This document shows positions 17,953 to 24,916 of a DNA stretch of 63,016 nt, in pieces. The notes below the pieces were generated by a model. The model was not told where the DNA came from. It was given only the letters and a program-made list of their open reading frames with translations, and searched no databases. Source of the DNA: JAZNQL01 sp045590155 (GTDB lineage: Bacteria; Bacillota; Clostridia; UMGS1883; UMGS1540). The first letter of the stretch is position 1. The number at the start of each line of letters is the position of its first letter. The stretch is taken from assembly GCA_045590155.1 (NCBI GenBank), contig JAZNQL010000005.1:1-63016 (forward strand). The letters are read 5' to 3'. Position numbers and translations under genes: made by a program.

Positions 17953-17959
17953 TTTTTAT

Positions 17960-17986
17960 GGGGAACGATGAAAAACACCGTTCCCC
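17960..17986. repeat. Short palindrome between lon and engB
   Basis: GGGGAACG (17960-17967) pairs with CGTTCCCC (17979-17986) around an 11-nt loop. It resembles the GGAACGG/CCGTTCC units near 3365 and 18660. No clear T-run follows, so I list it as a repeat. Confidence 0.5.
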
Positions 17987-18016
17987 TGTATACTTTTAAA
18001 CAAAAAGGATGATTTT

Positions 18017-18637
18017 ATGAATATTCATAATGCCTCACTTACAATATCGGCGGTAAGACCCGTACAATACCCCGCAAAAAATATCCCCGAAATAGCACTT
18101 GCAGGGCGTTCAAATGTTGGAAAGTCGTCGTTTGTAAACAGACTTTTAAACAGAACAAAGCTTGCCCGCACAAGCTCGCATCCGGGTAAAACCGCCACAT
18201 TGAATTTTTATAACATAGACGAAACCTTCTTTTTTGTTGACCTTCCGGGTTATGGATATGCTGAAGTTTCGAAGGTTGAAAGAGAAAAATGGGCGGATAT
18301 GATAAATACATATCTTGAAACACGTCCCCAGCTTTGTGCAGTTTTTCTTTTGTGTGATGCCCGACATAAGCCTACCCGCGATGATGTAGCTATGTACCAA
18401 TGGATTAAAGACCGTTTCGGTTTTGCAGTAGTAATTGCAACAAAATGCGACAAAATTGCAAAAACCAAGCTTGATTCAAACATAGCTTTAGTGCACGAAA
18501 CGCTGGGACTTGACAGAGACGATATTCTTGTTCCGTTCTCATCGGAAAAAGGGCTTGGAAGAGAAGAGGCATGGGAAATTATTGAGGACTTGATTTTCTT
18601 TGCAAATGAAGAAGATGAGGAAGAAGAGGAAGAATAA
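18017..18637 (+). CDS. engB: Ribosome-assembly GTPase EngB (YsxC/YihA)
   Basis: EngB is an essential small GTPase needed for large-subunit ribosome assembly. The 206-residue protein shows G1 GRSNVGKSS (30-38), a G2 region with PGKTATLNFY, G3 DLPGYG (75-80), G4 TKCD (142-145) and G5 PFSSEKG. The C-terminus ends in an unusually acidic tail (NEEDEEEEEE). AAAGGATGA precedes the ATG. It is third in lonB-lonA-engB. Confidence 0.95.
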   Translation: MNIHNASLTISAVRPVQYPAKNIPEIALAGRSNVGKSSFVNRLLNRTKLARTSSHPGKTATLNFYNIDETFFFVDLPGYGYAEVSKVEREKWADMINTYLETRPQLCAVFLLCDARHKPTRDDVAMYQWIKDRFGFAVVIATKCDKIAKTKLDSNIALVHETLGLDRDDILVPFSSEKGLGREEAWEIIEDLIFFANEEDEEEEEE

Positions 18638-18658
18638 TTTATTAAAAAATAATACTTT

Positions 18659-18690
18659 TGTAGGGAACGGCCTTGGGTGCCGTTTCTTTT
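18659..18690 (+). terminator. Repeat-type hairpin after engB, possible terminator
   Basis: AACGGC (18666-18671) pairs with GCCGTT (18679-18684), followed by TCTTTTATT, about 30 bp after the engB stop. The unit is nearly the reverse complement of the palindrome at 3365-3392, so a dispersed repeat seems to serve as the transcript end. Confidence 0.55.
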
Positions 18691-19198
18691 ATTCTGCAAG
18701 ATTTATAATTATTTTGTTTTTCTTTACTGCATAATTATATGCGGTAGCGGTTCCGCTTTTTGGCTGATAGCTTTTAAAATCTTTTTTACTGTTTTTTCGT
18801 TTTGGCGGGGCGTATGCATCTATAAAATAGCAGACGCAATGGGTGCTTTTATCTATCATTTCATTGTTTCGTTCAACATAAACTGCTTTGCCTGCGTTTT
18901 CAAGTTTTTCGGGATAATAGGTTCTGTCACAGTTTGCAAGAAGGTATTTTTCGTAAGTATCATTTATATACTGGAATTCAGCACGGATATAAACTCTATC
19001 GATATGGGAATATTTTTCTTTTTGTTCTGTTAAAACTTCACGGCACAAATCGTCAAACTCACTTTTACTGCCAAGATAAAATGTTTTTATATTTTCGCAA
19101 ACTATAAGCTTTTCTGTAATTTGCAAGAGTTTATTTTTCAATAAATCTTTATTTTTAATTTTTCGGTGTCCGAAGAAACAACAACCTTTTTGTTCCAT
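18689..19198 (-). CDS. SLOG-family (YspA-like) nucleotide-binding-fold protein
   Basis: This 169-residue protein has the Rossmann-like SLOG signatures: N-terminal CCFFGHRKI, a central acidic segment, and a C-terminal SGTATAYNYAVKKNKIIINL, matching the SGT-x-AYxYA motif of YspA/DUF1273-like proteins. SLOG folds bind nucleotides or nucleotide-derived ligands; the ligand here is unknown. The ATG at 19198 follows AGGGGG. The gene sits directly behind a structured leader with an intrinsic terminator and its own promoter, so it is probably controlled by attenuation. The 3' end touches the engB repeat hairpin, converging on engB. Confidence 0.75.
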   Translation of the reverse strand: MEQKGCCFFGHRKIKNKDLLKNKLLQITEKLIVCENIKTFYLGSKSEFDDLCREVLTEQKEKYSHIDRVYIRAEFQYINDTYEKYLLANCDRTYYPEKLENAGKAVYVERNNEMIDKSTHCVCYFIDAYAPPKRKNSKKDFKSYQPKSGTATAYNYAVKKNKIIINLAE

Positions 19199-19214
19199 AA
19201 CTTCCCCCTAAAAC

Positions 19215-19272
19215 AAAAAATGCGTAGTCTACCCGAAAGCAGAGCTACGCATTAAAAAACGCAGGGACTCTG
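19215..19272 (-). terminator. Intrinsic terminator with competing antiterminator before the SLOG gene
   Basis: Terminator: AATGCGTAG (19245-19253) pairs with CTACGCATT (19219-19227), with inner pairs, then T6 (19215-19220). Antiterminator: CAGAG (19268-19272) plus CTGCG (19260-19264) pair with CTCTG (19240-19244) plus CGTAG (19245-19249) across a 3-nt bulge. The two use the same bases 19245-19249, so they exclude each other. Confidence 0.7.
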
Positions 19273-19432
19273 TTTCGAATGTTGCTACACACTTTTAACC
19301 ATAACATCTAAGCTTTAGCTCAAGGGTATGATGAAACAAGAGTGTACGCTTTTTACAAATAGCGTACCCCTTGAGCATAACTATATTCAATTAGATGGCT
19401 ACCTTTTTTTGGTAGCGGTTAAAAGTTGTAGC
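19215..19432 (-). ncRNA. Structured leader RNA, candidate riboswitch or attenuator
   Basis: A 218-nt minus-strand RNA is framed by a promoter and a terminator, 16 bases before the SLOG gene. Helices found by eye: P1 pairs 19417-19432 with 19284-19300 (about 15 bp with a small internal loop). Inside it are P2 (19411-19416 with 19398-19403, A7 loop) and P3 (19391-19397 with 19305-19311). P3 leads through an internal loop to P4 (19368-19376 with 19318-19326) and P5 (19361-19367 with 19344-19350). A 17-nt bulge next to P4 (19327-19343) can pair with the antiterminator strand. I could not match it to a known riboswitch, T-box, 6S, SRP, RNase P or tmRNA consensus. A stand-alone ncRNA is the alternative. 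Confidence 0.65.
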
Positions 19433-19438
19433 ATATAT

Positions 19439-19467
19439 AGTATATCACATTATTTTTTATTTTACAA
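19439..19467 (-). promoter_or_regulatory. Promoter of the leader RNA and SLOG gene
   Basis: On the minus strand TTGTAA (19462-19467), a 17-bp spacer and TATACT (19439-19444). The predicted start at about 19432 is exactly where helix P1 begins. Confidence 0.75.
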
Positions 19468-19533
19468 GTGAAAAGAAATGTTTCTTATACAAAAACAGGC
19501 TTACCGAGCGGGAAGAAGGTAGCCTTAACAACA

Positions 19534-19568
19534 AAAAAAGAGGAAACTGAATGGGTTTCCTCTTTTTT
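19534..19568 (-). terminator. Terminator of the rpmH-jag operon
   Basis: AAAAAAGAGGAAAC (19534-19547) pairs with GTTTCCTCTTTTTT (19555-19568), loop 7 nt, 14 bp past the jag stop. On the minus strand the 3' arm ends in the T-run. Confidence 0.9.
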
Positions 19569-19582
19569 CTATTTCTTTTTTA

Positions 19583-20200
19583 TTATTTTTTGTAAGCTAC
19601 TACAATTTTACGGTTAGGTTCTTCTCCTATACTGTAAGTGCTTATATTATCGTAATCCTGAAGTGCCGAATGAATTATTCTTCTTTCATAAGGTGTCATA
19701 GGTTCGAGTGTTACATTACGTCTGTACTTTAAGGTTTTGTCTGCAATTTTCTTTGCAAGTCTTTTTAATGTTTCTTCACGTTTTTCTTTGTAATTTTCAG
19801 TATCAAGCAAAACTCTGCAACGTTCTTTTACCGAACGGTTTACAGCAAGGTTTGTAAGATACTGCAGGGATGTTAATGTTTCGCCTCTGTGGCCAATTAA
19901 AAGTCCCATATTTTCGCCCGATAAATCAATGTTAAGATTTTCGCCTTCTGTTTTTACATCTATTTTAACGAACATTCCCATTTTTTCGAAAATTCCGTAA
20001 AGAAAATCTTTTGCGATATCTTCTGCTAAAGCCTGTTTTTTTGTAACCTTTACGGTTGCTTCTTTACTTCCTATTCCCAAAAAGCCTTTGTTGCCTTCAT
20101 CAATAATTTCTATTTCGGCATCTTCTCTGTCAATCCCGGCTTCTTCAAGGGCTGCCGCAATAGCTTCTTCAACGGTTTTGCCGCTTTTAATTATTTCCAT
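19583..20200 (-). CDS. jag: Jag / KhpB RNA-binding protein
   Basis: This 205-residue protein has the three Jag parts in order: Jag_N (about 1-50, GKTVEEAIAAALEEAGI), a KH domain (IDLSGENMGLLIGHRGETL) and an R3H domain (LEPMTPYERRIIHSALQ). Jag/KhpB binds RNA and is linked to cell elongation in Bacillota. The frame is open 17 codons upstream into yidC; I choose the ATG at 20200 with GGAAAGGA before it. It starts 1 bp after the yidC stop, in the conserved rpmH-rnpA-yidD-yidC-jag order. Confidence 0.95.
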   Translation of the reverse strand: MEIIKSGKTVEEAIAAALEEAGIDREDAEIEIIDEGNKGFLGIGSKEATVKVTKKQALAEDIAKDFLYGIFEKMGMFVKIDVKTEGENLNIDLSGENMGLLIGHRGETLTSLQYLTNLAVNRSVKERCRVLLDTENYKEKREETLKRLAKKIADKTLKYRRNVTLEPMTPYERRIIHSALQDYDNISTYSIGEEPNRKIVVAYKK

Positions 20201-20201
20201 T

Positions 20202-21002
20202 TTATTTATCCTTTCCGTTTTTGTGTGAAATGTTTTCCACATCAATATCAACTTTAATAAATTTACTCAACAAATACTGCTGTATTACCTGCAATGCACT
20301 GCTTACAAACCAATAAAGCGATGCTGTTACCGGCATTGAATAAGTAAAAATAAGTGTCATCAAAGGCATAAATGTGTTCATTGATTTTGTCATCTGTTCT
20401 GCCTGATTTTCCTGGTCGGAGCCTGTACGCTTTTTAGGCTTGTTTTTTTCTGCCATTACCTGCGAAAGCTTTCCTGATGCCCATGTTGCAAGTGTTGCTA
20501 AAAGAGGAATAATCCAGTATCTGAAGTCTGCAACATTCTGTGGAGGTAAACCGAAAGCCGACGGTGCCTTTGACAAATCCATTGTAAGGAAGTCAAAATT
20601 CATACCAGCTTCAACTGCTTTTGCAATACCGTCGATTCTTGCAACATCTGCAAGACCTAAAACATATTTTGCAGGATTGTAAATTACGTTTACAAGACAG
20701 ATTATAATTACAAGCTGTATTATAAGAGGCAAACATCCGCTCATGGGGCTTGCATTATACTTTCTGTAAAGCTCCATAGTTTCGCGGCTTTGCCTTTCTT
20801 TATCGTTTTTATATTTTTGCTGAATTTCTAAAAGCTTTGGCTGAAGTGCCTGTGTTTTTGCCATTGATTTTTGCTGCTTTACACTTAAAGGTAAAAGTAA
20901 AATTCTTATAAGCAGCGTAAATAAAATTATTGCGACACCATAATTGCCGCAAAAATTATAAATCCACTGGATAATCATACCCAGAAAACGAGTGATTCCC
21001 AT
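20202..21002 (-). CDS. yidC: Membrane protein insertase YidC/OxaA
   Basis: YidC inserts and folds inner-membrane proteins, alone or with SecYEG. The 266-residue protein has about five membrane segments. The first core helix carries the conserved hydrophilic-groove arginine (LFTLLIRILLLPLSVKQQKS), followed by the cytosolic helical hairpin (QALQPKLLEIQQKYKND) and the late FMPLMTLIFTYSMPVTASLYW segment. No lipobox is present, unlike many Bacillus copies. The C-terminal tail is short and basic. It lies between yidD and jag. Confidence 0.96.
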   Translation of the reverse strand: MGITRFLGMIIQWIYNFCGNYGVAIILFTLLIRILLLPLSVKQQKSMAKTQALQPKLLEIQQKYKNDKERQSRETMELYRKYNASPMSGCLPLIIQLVIIICLVNVIYNPAKYVLGLADVARIDGIAKAVEAGMNFDFLTMDLSKAPSAFGLPPQNVADFRYWIIPLLATLATWASGKLSQVMAEKNKPKKRTGSDQENQAEQMTKSMNTFMPLMTLIFTYSMPVTASLYWFVSSALQVIQQYLLSKFIKVDIDVENISHKNGKDK

Positions 21003-21017
21003 TTATATCTCCTTTTT

Positions 21018-21227
21018 TTATTTCAAAGGATCGTATCCTCCGGGGTTTAGGGGATTGCAACGAAGAATTCTCTTAATCGCTAAAAACGAGCCTTTGAATG
21101 CTCCATATTTTTCGACTGCCTGCAAAGCATATTCAGAACACGTGGGATAAAATTTGCAGGAAGGCTTTTTTAGCCTTGATAAATACTTTCTGTAAAAACA
21201 GATTAAATATACTAATATTTGTTTCAT
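21018..21227 (-). CDS. yidD: Membrane protein insertion efficiency factor YidD
   Basis: This 69-residue protein shows the family signature: FYRKYLSRLKKPSCKFYPTC, then SEYALQAVEKYG and a C-terminal LRCNPLNPGGYDP. YidD assists YidC-dependent insertion. Its ATG overlaps the rnpA stop by 4 bp, implying translational coupling. Confidence 0.95.
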   Translation of the reverse strand: MKQILVYLICFYRKYLSRLKKPSCKFYPTCSEYALQAVEKYGAFKGSFLAIKRILRCNPLNPGGYDPLK

Positions 21228-21559
21228 TTGTAAAGTCCGCTTTTTTTAAAAAGAAAATCAATAGCAGAGCCGATTTTATAAAAATCTGCCTCTGCCGCAC
21301 TTTTTCTGGCAACAAATACCAAATCATACCCCTTTGCGATTTTCCCCTCGCGAAGGCGGTAATTTTCGCGAATAAGACGTCTTATTCTGTTTCTTAAAAC
21401 AGCCTTACCCACTTTTTTGCTGACCGTAAGACCAAGGCGGTTTGTGCTCTGATTTCTTTTCTTGTAATAAAGAACTAAAACATCAGATACTACCGAACCG
21501 CCTTTATAATACAGTCCTTTAAATTCTTTGTTAAGTTTAATGGAAACAGTATTTTCCAT
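21224..21559 (-). CDS. rnpA: Ribonuclease P protein component
   Basis: RnpA is the protein cofactor of RNase P, which makes the mature 5' end of tRNAs. The 111-residue protein has the RNR signature VLRNRIRRLIRE and the GLTVSKKVGKAV strand. Its ATG overlaps the rpmH stop (TAATG) and its end overlaps yidD. The RNase P RNA gene is not in this window. Confidence 0.96.
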   Translation of the reverse strand: MENTVSIKLNKEFKGLYYKGGSVVSDVLVLYYKKRNQSTNRLGLTVSKKVGKAVLRNRIRRLIRENYRLREGKIAKGYDLVFVARKSAAEADFYKIGSAIDFLFKKSGLYK

Positions 21560-21693
21560 TATGCAGAGAGCACCTTTCTGCCTTTTCTTCTTCTTGCAGC
21601 GAGAACTTTACGTCCGTTTGCTGTGGACATTCTCTTTCTGAAACCGTGCTCCATTTTTCTGTGTCTTCTGCCGGGCTGATAAGTCTGTAACAT
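21559..21693 (-). CDS. rpmH: Ribosomal protein bL34
   Basis: A 44-residue basic protein, MLQTYQPGRRHRKMEHGF followed by RKRMSTANGRKVLAARRRKG and RKVLSA, the standard bL34 sequence. AAGGAGGTG lies 9 bases before the ATG. It is the first gene of the operon leading left from the origin. Confidence 0.98.
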   Translation of the reverse strand: MLQTYQPGRRHRKMEHGFRKRMSTANGRKVLAARRRKGRKVLSA

Positions 21694-21754
21694 GTTGGCT
21701 GCACCTCCTTAAAGTTTACTTTTTACATACATTTGCCTGTACATATACGACTGA

Positions 21755-21783
21755 ATTATATAAGAATATTCCCATTTTGTCAA
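21755..21783 (-). promoter_or_regulatory. Consensus promoter of the rpmH-rnpA-yidD-yidC-jag operon
   Basis: On the minus strand TTGACA (21778-21783), a 17-bp spacer and TATAAT (21755-21760): a perfect sigma-A promoter, about 60 bp before the rpmH ATG. Confidence 0.9.
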
Positions 21784-22105
21784 ATGTTTTTTAAAAAACC
21801 TGCCACTTTCTTTTGAAAAATCGACAAATTACAGAAAAAAAACTGTCGCTATATACTTTTTTATACTTCTTGCCTAAAATATATATTATATATAAATATA
21901 AATAAATATTTAACAGAAATTGTTGCAAATTTCAAAATTTTGTGATATCATTATAATTAAGTTTTAGTATGGGGGGATTTTCCTCTTATTTTACATAAAT
22001 TTTCCACACCCTCCATATTAGTGTTTTCAAGCAATTTTTAAGTTTTACACATTTATGTTTATAAAGTTTTAATCAGTTTACACACTTTTTGAAAGGATTT
22101 TTAAA
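21784..22105. other. oriC: Chromosomal replication origin region (oriC), rpmH-dnaA side
   Basis: This is the gap between the diverging rpmH and dnaA genes, the classic Bacillota origin position. It holds a very A/T-rich stretch (about 21875-21960) and DnaA-box-like sites of the form TTTTMCACA: 22000-22008 (TTTTCCACA), 22043-22051 (TTTTACACA) and 22076-22084 (GTTTACACA). None is the perfect TTATCCACA. A TATAAT at 21952-21957 with a weak TTTCAA 16 bp upstream may be the dnaA promoter. Confidence 0.8.
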
Positions 22106-23398
22106 ATGGAAAATGTTAAAAGCATCTGGGAGCAGGTTCTTCAGATGATAGAAGACGAAATAACACCTGTTGCGTATAGGACATGGTTTGTTCCTATAAA
22201 GCCAATTTCTATGAAGGATGGCGTTTTCGAGGTTGCGGTGTCAGACAATGTTCATCAATCAATGGTAAGCCGCCGTTATTCATCTTTAATAGAAAATATT
22301 CTGTACGAAATTACGGGTGCAGACTACGAGTTCTCGGTTATTCTTGAAGAGACAAAGCCTGTGCAGAAGGTTGTATCAAAAGAAAATCTGGGGCTTCCCT
22401 TAAACAAAAAATATACTTTTGATACTTTTGTTGTAGGTAATTCAAACAAATTTGCACACGCAGCTGCAGTTGCCGTTGCAGAAGCTCCCGCCACAGCGTG
22501 GAACCCTCTGTTTTTATACGGAGGAGTAGGTCTTGGAAAAACCCATCTTCTTCACGCTATCGGAAATTATATTAGCGAAAACAATCCCGATTTAAAGGTT
22601 ATGTATATAACTTCTGAAACATTTACAATAGACCTTATAAATTCTCTTAACGAAAAAAATAACGAAGAATTCCGTTCAAAGTATCGTTCTATTGACGTTT
22701 TGATGGTTGACGATATCCAGTTTATAGCAGGTAAAGACCGTACACAGGAAGAATTTTTCCACACATTCAACACTCTTTACAACGAAAATAAACAGATTAT
22801 TATAACAGCCGATAAGCCTGCCCGCAAAATTCAAGCACTTGAAGAAAGACTTGTATCACGCTTTGAATGGGGTCTTGCAGGAGATTTGTATTCTCCCGAC
22901 TTTGAAACAAGAGTTGCCATTTTAAAACAGAAGGCAGAGCTTGAAAATGTTGAAATATCAAACGATGTTATAATGTTTTTAGCCGAAAAGGTTGAATCAA
23001 ATATCCGTGAGCTTGAAGGTTATTTTAACAAAATAACAGCATACAAAAAGCTTACGGGAAACGAAGTTACCGTAAATGATATATTCAAAATAATTGATAT
23101 AACAAGACCTGCATTGAACGAAGACGTTATTTTGGACTGTTGTGCACGCTTTTATAATGTTTCGGCAGAAAATATTATGGGCAAAATAAGAACAGACGAA
23201 ATAACCCATGCACGTCATATTGTGATGTATCTTCTAAAAGAAATGATAGGAATGCCACAGCTTAAAATAGGAAAATTCATGAATAAAGATAACTCAACTG
23301 TTATTCACGGAATTAAAAAGATAAAAGAAGAACTTGAAACAAATCCTAAAACGAAATCGGAAATAGAAAATCTTAAAAAAGATATACGCGGTGAGTAA
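22106..23398 (+). CDS. dnaA: Replication initiator DnaA
   Basis: DnaA is the AAA+ initiator that binds and opens oriC. The 430-residue protein has domain I (1-80), a short linker, AAA+ domain III with Walker A GGVGLGKTH (139-147) and Walker B VLMVDDIQF, and domain IV with the DNA-binding helix-turn-helix (RTDEITHARHIVMYLLKEM... KDNSTVIHGIKKI). GAAAGGA precedes the ATG. It is slightly shorter than B. subtilis DnaA (446), mainly in the linker. It begins the long plus-strand run through gyrA. Confidence 0.98.
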   Translation: MENVKSIWEQVLQMIEDEITPVAYRTWFVPIKPISMKDGVFEVAVSDNVHQSMVSRRYSSLIENILYEITGADYEFSVILEETKPVQKVVSKENLGLPLNKKYTFDTFVVGNSNKFAHAAAVAVAEAPATAWNPLFLYGGVGLGKTHLLHAIGNYISENNPDLKVMYITSETFTIDLINSLNEKNNEEFRSKYRSIDVLMVDDIQFIAGKDRTQEEFFHTFNTLYNENKQIIITADKPARKIQALEERLVSRFEWGLAGDLYSPDFETRVAILKQKAELENVEISNDVIMFLAEKVESNIRELEGYFNKITAYKKLTGNEVTVNDIFKIIDITRPALNEDVILDCCARFYNVSAENIMGKIRTDEITHARHIVMYLLKEMIGMPQLKIGKFMNKDNSTVIHGIKKIKEELETNPKTKSEIENLKKDIRGE

Positions 23399-23588
23399 AA
23401 TATGTAAAGTTGTAAAAAGTTTTCCACAAAATTATCAATACCTTTTTTGTTGATAATAAAAAAAGAAAATAAGATTTACACAGTTACCACACCCTCTACT
23501 GCTAATACTTATTTTAAATTATATATATAAAGCGTTTCCCGCTTTTTTACGGGTCAATTAAACGGTTAAAGTTTAAGGAGGATAAAAA
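23399..23588 (+). promoter_or_regulatory. dnaA-dnaN intergenic region with DnaA-box-like sites and a small terminator-like hairpin
   Basis: TTTTCCACA at 23420-23428 and ATTTACACA at 23474-23482 repeat the TTTTMCACA form of the oriC side. TTATCAA (23432-23438) faces TTGATAA near 23450-23456. Just before dnaN, AAAGCG (23529-23534) pairs with CGCTTT (23540-23545) and runs into T6, like a weak terminator. CCCG (23538-23541) can alternatively pair with CGGG (23550-23553). No convincing dnaN promoter was found. Confidence 0.5.
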
Positions 23589-24701
23589 ATGATTTTTTCA
23601 TGTGAAAGACAAACAATATACGAAGCAGTCAATATTGTAATGAGAGCTTCGGCAGTTAAAAGTGCAAAGCCTGTTTTGGAAGGAATACTTATTTCTTCTG
23701 ATGAAAACAACCTTATTCTTTGTGCAAATAATCTTGAATATGCAATAGAATGTAAAATTCCTGCAGATATAAGAGAAGAAGGCTCGGTTGTATTCGATTC
23801 AAAAATTTTATTTGATATTATAAGAAGTCTTCCCGGAAATGAAATAAACTTCAATGTTGCTGAAAATCTTGTTACAAGAATTCAGAGCAATCAGTCTACC
23901 TATGATATTATGGGACTTGACCCCTCTGATTTTCCTGAACTGCCTGTAATAAGAGAACAGTCATCATTTACTATTGAACCCGAAATTTTAAAGGGTATGA
24001 TAAGACAAACAATTCATGCAGTATCAGTTAAAACAGAAAATCCTGTATTAACAGGTTCTCTTTTTGAAATTGAAAATAATGTTTTAACAGTTGTATCCCT
24101 TGACAGATTTAAGCTTGCAAAAAGAACGGAAGGTTTATCTTCGCCTGCGGAAAATGTTAAATTTATAGTTCCCGCAAAAACTCTTTCGGAAGTTTTAAAG
24201 ATTTTATCAGATGATTCAGGTCTTGTTAAAGTTTCTGTAAATGAAAAATATGTTCTTTTTGAGTTTGAAAATGTTAAGGTTTTTTCAAGACTTATTGAAG
24301 GCGAATATTTTAACTATAAAACAATTATACCTTCAGATTTCAAAATAAAAACCAAGGTTAATCTTTCGGATATCAAAGCTTGTGTTGAAAGAACAAATCC
24401 CATTGTTTCGGTAGACGTATTTAAAAATCCGATTATGATAACTGTTCATTATGACACAGTTACAATAGACTGTATGACAGCAACAGGCAAGGTTCACGAT
24501 GTATTTGATATTGAAAATTGCAATGCAGAAATTAAAATCTGCTTTAACCAGAGATATTTGCTTGAAGCTTTATCTTCATGTGAATGTGAAGAAATTTTAA
24601 TGGAATTCAATGGCGAACACAGTCCGTGTATTATAATACCGACAGAAGGAGATTCGTTCTTGCAGATGGTAATGCCCGTAAGAATGAAAAGTACTGACTG
24701 A
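23589..24701 (+). CDS. dnaN: DNA polymerase III beta subunit (sliding clamp)
   Basis: The clamp encircles DNA and tethers the polymerase. The 370-residue protein has the three-fold clamp domain pattern (MIFSCERQTIYEAVNIVMRA at the start, VVSLDRFKLAKR in the middle) and the C-terminal partner-binding end LQMVMPVRMKS. AAGGAGG precedes the ATG. It is followed after 2 bp by yaaA. Confidence 0.97.
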   Translation: MIFSCERQTIYEAVNIVMRASAVKSAKPVLEGILISSDENNLILCANNLEYAIECKIPADIREEGSVVFDSKILFDIIRSLPGNEINFNVAENLVTRIQSNQSTYDIMGLDPSDFPELPVIREQSSFTIEPEILKGMIRQTIHAVSVKTENPVLTGSLFEIENNVLTVVSLDRFKLAKRTEGLSSPAENVKFIVPAKTLSEVLKILSDDSGLVKVSVNEKYVLFEFENVKVFSRLIEGEYFNYKTIIPSDFKIKTKVNLSDIKACVERTNPIVSVDVFKNPIMITVHYDTVTIDCMTATGKVHDVFDIENCNAEIKICFNQRYLLEALSSCECEEILMEFNGEHSPCIIIPTEGDSFLQMVMPVRMKSTD

Positions 24702-24703
24702 TT

Positions 24704-24916
24704 ATGACAGAAATTAAATTAAGAGATGAATATATAAAGCTTGATCAGGCTTTGAAGGTTGCAAATTTAGTAAGCAGCGGAGGCGAAGCTAAAATTTTAA
24801 TTGCCGAAGGTAACGTATATGTCAACGGAGAAGTTGAAACAAGACGGGGCAAAAAATTAAGAGATGGAGATAAAATTACTTTATTCAGCGATGAAGTAAT
24901 GGTGGTTTCGGAATGA
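24704..24916 (+). CDS. yaaA: S4-domain RNA-binding protein YaaA
   Basis: A 70-residue stand-alone S4 domain (IKLDQALKVANLVSSGGEAK, VYVNGEVETRRGKKL), the small protein found between dnaN and recF in Bacillota. It is thought to act in ribosome or RNA metabolism. It overlaps recF by 4 bp. Confidence 0.92.
   Translation: MTEIKLRDEYIKLDQALKVANLVSSGGEAKILIAEGNVYVNGEVETRRGKKLRDGDKITLFSDEVMVVSE

Noticed and set aside
19215..19432. tmRNA, 6S RNA, SRP RNA, RNase P RNA or T-box as the identity of the structured RNA
   Set aside because: I see no tRNA-like ends, no AGGGUGG T-box core, no SRP GGAAG tetraloop region and no RNase P core motifs. 6S cannot be fully excluded, but the gene-proximal terminator with antiterminator argues for a leader.
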